Below the pieces are notes generated by a model. That model was not told where the DNA came from. It was given only the letters and a program-made list of their open reading frames with translations, and made no database searches. This document shows positions 34,005 through 40,428 of a stretch of DNA of 40,428 nucleotides, one piece after another. Position 1 is the first letter of the stretch; each line of letters opens with the position of its first letter. Source of the DNA: a virus; the IMG/VR virus record IMGVR_UViG_3300010430_000174, positions 1 through 40,428 of that record. One strand, 5' to 3'. The translations under genes and the position numbers were made by a program.

Positions 34005-35413
34005 TACTTGATCTTCCTTGAGTGCGACCTGTGCAGCGAGAGAGTAAGGTTCGGACCGTAGTTACGGGTCGGACCTCGAGGCATCATGCTGATACCGGCT
34101 CCCCAGTTGACAGGGTCTACCCCAGGGGTGCTCCCACCTCTCATCTCGCCACGTGCTCGCCTGTTGTGAGCAGAAGCTTCATTGACGATGCCAGCAAAGA
34201 TGCCGACACCTGTTGCTCCGGCATAGATAGGAGCTCGACCATCACGGTTGAGGATCTTCTTCCTCTTCAGCATGTTCCGACCTGAGGGGATCGAGGCGAC
34301 TCCAGGGATTCCAATTCGACCCGGGTAACGAGAGGCTGCGATCTCGCCGATTGTTCCTCCGGGAATGGTCCATCCGGGGTGAACAATCTCACCCATGGTT
34401 GCGCCGCGGATACCTGCAGACATCGGGAGTTTCGCCCCCGCCTGTCGGCCGATGTTGAGAGCAGCCTTGAAGGGCATTGACGCGACTCCGGCTGCTGTAC
34501 GTGCTACGCCGACTCCAATCATGCCGCCGTACCCAACGCCTCTGAGCCCCATCCTCGTCAGCTGGAAGGCCGCGAGGGGAGTACCGATTACTGTCTGAGC
34601 TGCCATTCGGGCAGTGCCGAGTGCCGCCATCCCTGCAAGCTTCGCCCCGCCCTGATAGAGAGAGCCCTTCCCGAAGAAGTTGAAGGGACGCATAGCAGAT
34701 TCGTAGACGCTGCCTTGGATTCCTCCAGGAGCCTCTGCGCCCATCGCCTGACGACGCTGACCGTAGCGTGTACGCCGATCAAAGCTACCGTCCCGGTTTG
34801 TTCTCTGTCCCGATCGTGCAGAGCTGCTGCGCTCTCTCCCTATATACGGACGCTGGCGTGCACCAACGAACTGACCGCCAGCTGTACGCCCTCTACCAGG
34901 AGGCCGAGCGTTCCGGGCCCCTCTGGGAAGATTGTCAATCGAGCTCCACACTCCAGTGTCTCTTCTGAGACTGGGATCGAGCATGCCCCGGACCTGTGCA
35001 GTCGAGTGACCACTAGGTCCAGTCATGTAGTGCATCTTGTTGCCGCGCATACGGCCAGCAGCAGAGAGACCAGACCCGACGATCCCTCGAGCACCTGTGC
35101 GATAGGCTCCGACCCGCAACCCGAAGGAAGCTAGCCCCATCGCAGTCTGCATGAAGCCGCCCTGCTCTTGTCCCCAACGAGACTCAGAGATCTGATCGAT
35201 GATGTTTGCACCACCGAATTTGGCGCCCATGATGACCGACGCCTTACCCATAGACGCATAGCGCAGGCTAGAGCCGTAGAGCGCGGACTTCAGAGTTCCA
35301 CCGACGACTCCGCCGACGGTCGGTGAGACGAGGTTGGCTCCAAGATTAGTGACACCTGCACCAGCGCGGCCCATGCCGCCGAAGATCTTGGAGAAGGCCA
35401 TCGGGATTCCCAT
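34004..35413 (-). CDS. Gly/Arg-rich glycine-zipper protein, possible internal virion protein
   Basis: The protein has 469 residues; its ATG overlaps the upstream TAA. A second in-frame ATG four codons later (MAFSKIFGG) is an alternative start, and neither has a strong ribosome site. The ends of the protein contain alternating small-residue helices (VVGGTLKSALYGSSL; GVGYGGMIGVGVARTAAGVA; IYAGATGVGIFAGIV) typical of glycine-zipper membrane insertion. Residues about 150-225 are Arg/Ser/Gly-rich and probably disordered. No enzymatic motif. It may pack in the capsid and enter membranes at infection. That role is a guess from composition and neighbours. Confidence 0.6.
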   Translation of the reverse strand: MGIPMAFSKIFGGMGRAGAGVTNLGANLVSPTVGGVVGGTLKSALYGSSLRYASMGKASVIMGAKFGGANIIDQISESRWGQEQGGFMQTAMGLASFGLRVGAYRTGARGIVGSGLSAAGRMRGNKMHYMTGPSGHSTAQVRGMLDPSLRRDTGVWSSIDNLPRGARNARPPGRGRTAGGQFVGARQRPYIGRERSSSARSGQRTNRDGSFDRRTRYGQRRQAMGAEAPGGIQGSVYESAMRPFNFFGKGSLYQGGAKLAGMAALGTARMAAQTVIGTPLAAFQLTRMGLRGVGYGGMIGVGVARTAAGVASMPFKAALNIGRQAGAKLPMSAGIRGATMGEIVHPGWTIPGGTIGEIAASRYPGRIGIPGVASIPSGRNMLKRKKILNRDGRAPIYAGATGVGIFAGIVNEASAHNRRARGEMRGGSTPGVDPVNWGAGISMMPRGPTRNYGPNLTLSLHRSHSRKIK

Positions 35414-36009
35414 TAGAAGGGACCGATCTGATCACCACCTCTTAGGGCATTGATCGTTGAGTAGCCGAAGAGGGCGGCTGCGCCGACCGTCCCGGCCTTG
35501 CCTCCGAATCTAGACATGCCGGCGCCGACGCCGAGTGTCATACCTCCTGAAAGGGCAGACCTCCCTACGTTGGAGATGGGGTTCTCGCCGATCGTCATGT
35601 CAAGGGCTGCACCACCACCGATGATTCCGGGGATGCCTATTCGAGACATCATCCGTCTGCGCTGAAGCTGCTTGAGCTGGTCGCCTGTCCTCCAGCCAGA
35701 ACTGCCCTCCATCATGTCTGAGAAGTTCTTGCCGGTGAAGTAGTCGCCAAGGGTGTAGTTGCCCTTCACCTTGCTCGCCTGCTGAGACCCGTACTCGAAC
35801 ATGCTCTGGGTCCCGCCCCAGAAGCCTTCGCCTGTTTCGAGAACAGCATCCTGACGCCACGATCGACTAGGCACATTACGACCGAACGATGTCCGAAGCT
35901 TCTGACGGGCTTCTGACTCGGCGAGGTCGATCGGAGAGAGGTGCGAGAGCTGCTTCCGGACAAACCGGCCGAGCTTGCCTCCCATGTAGTCGCGCATTCC
36001 TGCGATCAT
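35413..36009 (-). CDS. basic, Gly-rich hydrophobic protein, possible internal virion protein
   Basis: The protein has 198 residues from an ATG with GGAGG about 7 bases upstream; the next gene's ATG overlaps its stop. The N-terminal half is basic and helical (MGGKLGRFVRKQLSHLSPID). The C-terminal third is made of Gly-rich hydrophobic helices (RIGIPGIIGGGAALDM; LSGGMTLGVGAGMSRFGG; TVGAAALFGYSTINAL). It shares this style with the 469- and 258-residue proteins, forming a group of three. No motif was recognised. The run of such genes between the terminase subunits is unusual. Confidence 0.6.
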   Translation of the reverse strand: MIAGMRDYMGGKLGRFVRKQLSHLSPIDLAESEARQKLRTSFGRNVPSRSWRQDAVLETGEGFWGGTQSMFEYGSQQASKVKGNYTLGDYFTGKNFSDMMEGSSGWRTGDQLKQLQRRRMMSRIGIPGIIGGGAALDMTIGENPISNVGRSALSGGMTLGVGAGMSRFGGKAGTVGAAALFGYSTINALRGGDQIGPF

Positions 36010-39000
36010 TAGGCCCCTCCGTGGATGGACGAGTGGTACTGGCGTTCAGCATGACTGACGACAGGTTTTTGTCTACCCCTATACGTTCTGGGCACCGTGG
36101 GGTGAAAGTGGAGCTGAGTCCCCTGATCTCTCAGCTTTGAGCGGTTTGCGACGTCAGGTCTCGAGGCGTGCGTTCCGAGTCCTGCGTGTCCGTGAGTGAG
36201 CGGAATGCAGCCCGTTCTGGGTCGACCACCCTTGGTGTCCTTCTTGTCGACTGCATCCCAGCTGAAGCTCTGCTCGCCCTCGGGTCCTGTGCCTTCACTC
36301 TGGATTCTCGGTCCAGGCTGCGAGTCCAGGATCTCAGGTGTTCTACCTCTGCGAGGTGCGTACTGAGCCCGGTCAAGGTTCACGGACTTGTGCGTGATCT
36401 GAGGCTGGGGACCATTCACCAAAGTGGGAGGTCCAGGGTCAACTCCCTCGAGCTCTCTAGGCTCCAGCATCCTTCGCGGAGGAGCGATCTGAGGCATCGG
36501 GTCATGTCCGTCTGTCGTAGACATCCCTGACCTGGCAATGTTCTCCGTGGCCTCATCTAGGAGGTTGTGCTTACCAGCTACGGCTTCGGCAGGAGGAGGA
36601 GCCTTCTCGTTGTCTCTGCCAGACGAGTAGACAGAGAGGTTGGAGAACGGCATCTCTGAGGGCTCAATGCCATGAGGTCCTGCCCAGTCCGAGGACGGCT
36701 GGCGGATACCCTCAATGAAGGACGTCGTTCTCTCTTCCTTCTCTCTGTTGTGACTTCCCAGGAAGTACCCGACCGTCAAGAGCGCGGCTGCAGTCTTAAG
36801 GACTCCACCCTTCCCCTCGAGTCCGTTGAGACCCTTCCACTTACGCCCCTGTCGAGCAGCTTGCTTCTCGGCTGCTCTGGCGTGCACGTCGTCAACACCT
36901 GCAGCGCCTACGTAGTCATGGGCCAGCTGCGTAGCTCGACGGGCATTTTGAGAGTCTGCGTACTCGTTCTCAAGCTTGTTCCAGACATGGGTCTGCTCGT
37001 CGTTCTGAAGGACCCGGGCCATGTCCTCTTCAGCGATGGCCGCGATCTTGACGTCGTAGAAGCCCTGGTGTCCCTGGCTTGTAACGATGTCCTGTTTGGC
37101 AGCTGTCTCCATGAAGGCCTGGTACCTCTGCGCGTTCGCAGCGGGGATGCCTAGCTCCTCATGGTGCTCAGCCATGATCTCGACGACGTCTCCGAGGCGT
37201 CCGCCTAGACCGAAGGCAAAGGGACTCTGGACGCCCGCCATCGGGACGCCCATGTTCATACCTACTAGCTGGCCATACTTCTTGGTGTCACCGAATAGAG
37301 AGATGTGCGTGTCATCTGCCGTCCGATACCACTGGTTCATCATCTCGACATCAGACATCGGCTGACTGATGACCTGTCCGGCGTCGTCCATCTTCCAAGG
37401 TCCAGCGACGAAGGATTCTTCCTTGGCAGCTGCTTCTCTCAGGATCGTCATGAAGTCTGTGGCTTGGTCAGTTCCAGAGAGCCTGTTGGCCCACCTAGAC
37501 GCATGACTCTCGGCTGCCTTGAACTCGTTGCCTGTAAGGTTCTGAGCGTCGAGCCATCCGAGCATCCGCTGCCGGACCTTGTCGTACTTGAGGTCGTCCA
37601 CCAGCTCGCGGAGAGGCTGGTTGTACTTGATGACCCCGTAGTGCCTGCCACCCTTGGTGATCTCGTGAGGCGCGAAGTCAATGATCTCACGACCAACAGC
37701 AGCCTTGAGCTTGGCCCGGTCGGTGATCTGAGTGCTGTAGGCCTCGTCTGCCCACATGCGGTTGAAGCGGATCTCGTGGAGTGAGGTCCCGACCTCTAGA
37801 GGCTGGACCTTGCCCGTCCGCACCAGGTCGGAGACCTCTGTGTGGCCGGACTCGTAGATCGCCCGCATAAGAGTCGTAAAGTCGTAGTCGACATTCCACG
37901 CGGCAATCGTGATTCCGTGATCAGCGTTCTTCCAGTGTGAGACAAGAGCGCCGGCAACGTCCTTAAACGAGGTGTAAGCGGCCTTTCCACCCCTCTTGCT
38001 CTCGAGAGCCTCAAGCAGGACTCGTCGGGCTCCTGTGTTCGGAACGCTTTGGTGAACTCTGGTAGCAGGATCCCAGAGCCCCTTGGGCTGGCTGTTGCTG
38101 CCGTAAGAGTCCGGGCTTGCGGACATGGCGTTGATCGCCTTGTCGACCTTGGCGTTCTTGCGACCAGCCTGCAGATCGGCCATGTCGGCATCAGTGAAGT
38201 CGTTTAGGAGAGCTTCGTCAAAGGTGCCTGACAGCCAGGTGTGGATGTGGAGTCCGTCGGCCCCATCAACAATCCCAGAGCGATAGCTGAACCCGCCATT
38301 CTTGATAGCGGACGCAGGCGCATATGCGACCTCGGAGATGCGCAGCGGATCAAACGGACTACGACGCTTCCGTAGCCACTTACCAGAAGCTACGTCATAG
38401 GTCTCAGAGAAGGTGGTGAGACCCTGGGCCTCGATGTCCAGGTATGCGACCTGGTGAGGCTTCCACTGCCCTTGGCTTCGCCCACCGGGGAAGTCCGGAG
38501 GATGAGGCTTCATCACATCCCACTTAGGCATGTGAGGAGCGTGGCCACCCATCGGGGGCCTGATACCGAGCTGCTTAAGGTCTCGTTCGGTGATCTTCCT
38601 TACAGCACCTGGGTCGATGACCTGGAGGTGGCCTCCGTGCCAGCCGAGGTTACGGCCACCTGTGTCCCAGAAGACGTGACCTTGTTTGGCGAGCTGTACA
38701 TGTAGGTTGAGAACGGCCTCGGACTCGAGGTTGATACCACGTGCAACTTTAGCTCTCGGCAGGACCTCAAGGACCCAGGGGTCCTTACCAGGTGTCTGCC
38801 AGGTCTTTGTCTTGAATGCCTGGAGCATGCCCCGGAGCTTGGGCCTCGAGAGAGGTGACCCAGGGATCATCCCCATCTGGCCGAATCTCAATACACGGTC
38901 GCCGAACTGATACGCAACAGCTTCTTGCCCAGCAGCAAGGGGCTTGATCCCCGGGATCCGTGCGGCGAAGCTTCGTACCGCCTTGATACCCGCAGGGTCG

Positions 39001-39830
39001 CCCTGAAGGTGTCTGAAGAGGCTGCTTGCCGTCCCTTCTTCTCCCAGCCACATCGGAACATCGTGTCCCTCGCGGCGGAGCCAAGTAGGAAGGCCAGCGA
39101 GCTCGTCGAGCCCTTCACGGATCCGGTGGAAGTAAGAGGTACGCCCACCCGGGAAGTCATAGACCGGGTGGCGCTTCATCGCCTCGAACTGGCCAGGGCT
39201 GGTCGGATAGGACCGACGGATGCCCTGCCAGCCGATAGAGGCAGACTTGCCCGTGAACGCCTGCAGGCGCCACATGTGATGCTGGTGGCTGTTCCTGTTC
39301 TGGCGGCCGGTGTCGTAGCTTGAGACCTCAGCAGCCTGGACGTTCAGGAAACGGACGTCGCCATAGACACCGAGGCTGAGAGTGTCAGCATCGACGATGT
39401 CAATGGCATCTCTACCAAAGGTCCCCAACACGTTTGCGGCAGGAGAGCGGGTTGCCTGGTCGTAGAAGTGAACTGGACCAGGAGCTTGTCCGCCCCACTT
39501 GCCCCGGCGTTGCGTCTGGGCTTCCAGCTGTGCTGCTGAGAACTTGGAGTGGAAGCGAGTGGACCTTCCGAAGTCCGTGTTGTAGCTCGAGTAGCCTGCT
39601 CGGATCAGCTCCTCGTTGAGGTTGACCTCACCCTCAGGAGTCTGAACGATGATGTAGGCCAGCCGGCGATTGTAGAGATCTCGGCTCTGCCTATGAGTGT
39701 CGATCTCGAGGCGGATGTTCTCGGCGTTCGCGAGGATCTTCTGTACGAACGCTCGAGCTTCTTCGCCCTCTCCACCCACACCGGGGCGTGAGATCTCCCC
39801 TCCAGTGAGCATGTCATAGAGGTGACGCAT
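36009..39830 (-). CDS. multidomain enzyme: permuted SNase-like, kinase-like and DnaQ-like exonuclease segments
   Basis: The protein has 1273 residues; its ATG directly follows a TAG and has GAGGT 7 bases upstream. Residues 20-113 match the C-terminal half of staphylococcal nuclease (GEEARAFVQKIL, DLYNRRLAYI with Arg55, NEELIRAGY). Residues 137-172 match its N-terminal half (VDADTLSL with Asp149; VRFLNVQAAE with Arg160, Glu168), so the order is permuted. Residues 296-412 look kinase-like: GQEAVAYQFGDRVLRFG, FWDTGGRNLGW (Asp389, Asn394) and VIDPGA (Asp406). Residues 460-800 show DnaQ-like motifs AYLDIEAQG (Asp464, Glu466) and WNVDYD (Asn646, Asp650); the third motif near His776 lacks its usual Asp. 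A membrane-like helix (1010-1025) precedes a Pro-rich tail. Role unknown; DNA processing at packaging or on entry is possible. Confidence 0.8.
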   Translation of the reverse strand: MRHLYDMLTGGEISRPGVGGEGEEARAFVQKILANAENIRLEIDTHRQSRDLYNRRLAYIIVQTPEGEVNLNEELIRAGYSSYNTDFGRSTRFHSKFSAAQLEAQTQRRGKWGGQAPGPVHFYDQATRSPAANVLGTFGRDAIDIVDADTLSLGVYGDVRFLNVQAAEVSSYDTGRQNRNSHQHHMWRLQAFTGKSASIGWQGIRRSYPTSPGQFEAMKRHPVYDFPGGRTSYFHRIREGLDELAGLPTWLRREGHDVPMWLGEEGTASSLFRHLQGDPAGIKAVRSFAARIPGIKPLAAGQEAVAYQFGDRVLRFGQMGMIPGSPLSRPKLRGMLQAFKTKTWQTPGKDPWVLEVLPRAKVARGINLESEAVLNLHVQLAKQGHVFWDTGGRNLGWHGGHLQVIDPGAVRKITERDLKQLGIRPPMGGHAPHMPKWDVMKPHPPDFPGGRSQGQWKPHQVAYLDIEAQGLTTFSETYDVASGKWLRKRRSPFDPLRISEVAYAPASAIKNGGFSYRSGIVDGADGLHIHTWLSGTFDEALLNDFTDADMADLQAGRKNAKVDKAINAMSASPDSYGSNSQPKGLWDPATRVHQSVPNTGARRVLLEALESKRGGKAAYTSFKDVAGALVSHWKNADHGITIAAWNVDYDFTTLMRAIYESGHTEVSDLVRTGKVQPLEVGTSLHEIRFNRMWADEAYSTQITDRAKLKAAVGREIIDFAPHEITKGGRHYGVIKYNQPLRELVDDLKYDKVRQRMLGWLDAQNLTGNEFKAAESHASRWANRLSGTDQATDFMTILREAAAKEESFVAGPWKMDDAGQVISQPMSDVEMMNQWYRTADDTHISLFGDTKKYGQLVGMNMGVPMAGVQSPFAFGLGGRLGDVVEIMAEHHEELGIPAANAQRYQAFMETAAKQDIVTSQGHQGFYDVKIAAIAEEDMARVLQNDEQTHVWNKLENEYADSQNARRATQLAHDYVGAAGVDDVHARAAEKQAARQGRKWKGLNGLEGKGGVLKTAAALLTVGYFLGSHNREKEERTTSFIEGIRQPSSDWAGPHGIEPSEMPFSNLSVYSSGRDNEKAPPPAEAVAGKHNLLDEATENIARSGMSTTDGHDPMPQIAPPRRMLEPRELEGVDPGPPTLVNGPQPQITHKSVNLDRAQYAPRRGRTPEILDSQPGPRIQSEGTGPEGEQSFSWDAVDKKDTKGGRPRTGCIPLTHGHAGLGTHASRPDVANRSKLRDQGTQLHFHPTVPRTYRGRQKPVVSHAERQYHSSIHGGA

Positions 39831-39923
39831 CTACGACCTCGGGAGCATGGTGAGCAGCTTGTAGAACTCGCTAGGAGTCCTGGTCTTGAGGAGGAGTTTC
39901 TTTTGGCGGTCTGTTACCGCCAT
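39831..39923 (-). CDS. possible 30-residue peptide before the multidomain gene
   Basis: An ATG at 39923-39921 opens a frame of 30 codons (MAVTDRQKKLLLKTRTPSEF at the start) ending TAG exactly next to the ATG of the 1273-residue gene. It overlaps the end of the small-terminase candidate in another frame. There is no clear ribosome site, and no motif. It may be translated by coupling or may only be a remnant. Confidence 0.25.
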   Translation of the reverse strand: MAVTDRQKKLLLKTRTPSEFYKLLTMLPRS

Positions 39924-40428
39924 CTTCGGGACGATAGTGTGGAGAGCTCTCACCGGCGCCGAGATTGAGAGTTTTGAAGGAGAAGGCGTCTCCGGCATTA
40001 TCTTTCTCCGTCTGCTCAGCGAGCCTGTTGAGTTCTGCAGCCTTTGCCTGTGCGGCAGCGGCCTGAGTCGACGGATCCTGCCAGCCAAGCTTGCCGGCTT
40101 CGACCTTAGCACGCGGGGTTGCAAGCAGTTCCTTGAGCTTACGGAGGATGGAGGAGCCCTGCTTGTTCATGAAGTCCAAGACCGGGTGAACCTTCCTGAC
40201 CTCGATCGGGTCGCCTCTCTGGTTCACTCCGATGATGTCTGTCGTCATGACCTCAGGCTCCTCGGAGAGGTGCCAGGCCACACGCATCTGAATCACCATG
40301 TCCATGGCCAGGAGGCCCAGGAGGGACCTCACAGGGATGAAGTCAGGGTGAGCCTCGTCTACCTGATAGGCCAGCATGAAGTCGTGGATCCAGAGATCCT
40401 TGGTCATCTCTTCGACAGGGCAGTCTTC
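39871..40428 (-). CDS. terminase small subunit candidate (P27-like), N-terminus at right edge
   Basis: The frame is open from the TAG at 39873-39871 to the right edge. An ATG at 40407 would give 178 residues but has no ribosome site, and the upstream codons (EDCPVEE before it) look coding, so the true start probably lies outside the window. Helices DFIPVRSLLGLLAMDMVIQM and then GVNQRGDPIEVRKVHP, LRKLKELLATPRAKVEAGKL resemble P27-family small terminases, which end their core with an L..TP..R motif after a conserved HP. The C-terminus is Ala/Glu- and Pro-rich. The protein recognises phage DNA for packaging. It is well separated from the large subunit gene, which is unusual. Confidence 0.6.
   Translation of the reverse strand, partial: EDCPVEEMTKDLWIHDFMLAYQVDEAHPDFIPVRSLLGLLAMDMVIQMRVAWHLSEEPEVMTTDIIGVNQRGDPIEVRKVHPVLDFMNKQGSSILRKLKELLATPRAKVEAGKLGWQDPSTQAAAAQAKAAELNRLAEQTEKDNAGDAFSFKTLNLGAGESSPHYRPEDGGNRPPKETPPQDQDS

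Noticed and set aside
39924-40124. 97-codon frame overlapping the small-terminase candidate
   Set aside because: Its upstream part is Arg/Pro/Leu-rich low-quality sequence opposite a better frame; only the last 30 codons were kept, at low confidence.
1-40428. Recoding of TAG or TGA as a sense codon throughout
   Set aside because: TAG, TGA and TAA all end full-length genes at well-placed junctions with the next start, and no gene is broken by in-frame stops. Only the single TGA at 6784-6782 is considered a possible readthrough site.
1-40428. tRNA genes, CRISPR arrays, insertion sequences, attachment sites
   Set aside because: No cloverleaf-like segment, regularly spaced repeats, transposase or integrase was seen, and coding density leaves no room for large non-coding elements.

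Overview
The window is a continuous piece of the virion-assembly region of a tailed phage with a contractile tail (myovirus morphology). Every gene I can support lies on the minus strand, so transcription runs from the right edge to the left edge. Genes are packed with almost no spacing; most junctions are ATGA, TAATG, TGATG, TAGTG or GTGA overlaps. The largest gaps are 98, 77 and 62 bases. I see no tRNA, CRISPR array, insertion sequence, integrase, replication or clear lysis gene. Such a long purely structural block suggests a large phage genome, or a prophage of one. The DNA is GC-rich by eye, ribosome binding sites are of the AGGAG type, and one good sigma70-type promoter is visible. This fits a bacterial host with ordinary signals, and the three lipoproteins would suit a Gram-negative host. 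I cannot name the host.

Layout in transcription order, right to left. (1) Packaging: a P27-like small terminase candidate cut by the right edge (40428-39871), a 1273-residue multidomain enzyme (39830-36009), three Gly/Arg-rich hydrophobic proteins and a 49-residue zinc-ribbon protein (36009-33079), then the large terminase (33082-30977). (2) Head: an unknown 640-residue protein, the portal, a prohead protease fused to a scaffold-like coiled coil, a decoration-protein candidate, and the major capsid protein (30980-22141). (3) Connector, lipoprotein and fibre block: an unknown 203-residue protein, an Ig-like neck candidate, three consecutive lipoproteins, and large beta-rich virion proteins with small companions (22063-13344). 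(4) Neck and tail: closure and terminator candidates, the tail sheath, three tandem tube-fold proteins, two chaperone-like proteins, a 1523-residue tape-measure or internal-protein candidate, and a further large protein cut by the left edge (13347-1).

The genes would act together as follows. The terminase cuts and pumps DNA through the portal into a procapsid built by capsid protein around the scaffold, which the fused protease then degrades. Neck proteins close the head. Tube, sheath, chaperones and tape-measure protein build the contractile tail.

The most unusual content is the multidomain protein between the terminase subunits. It carries a staphylococcal-nuclease fold in circularly permuted order with its catalytic Arg/Glu/Arg residues retained, a kinase-like segment, a DnaQ-like exonuclease segment and a membrane-like helix. 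Other points of interest are GC-rich stem-loops just after the two most highly expressed structural genes (capsid and tube), two chaperone-like genes in one frame separated by a single TGA, and the lipoprotein trio.
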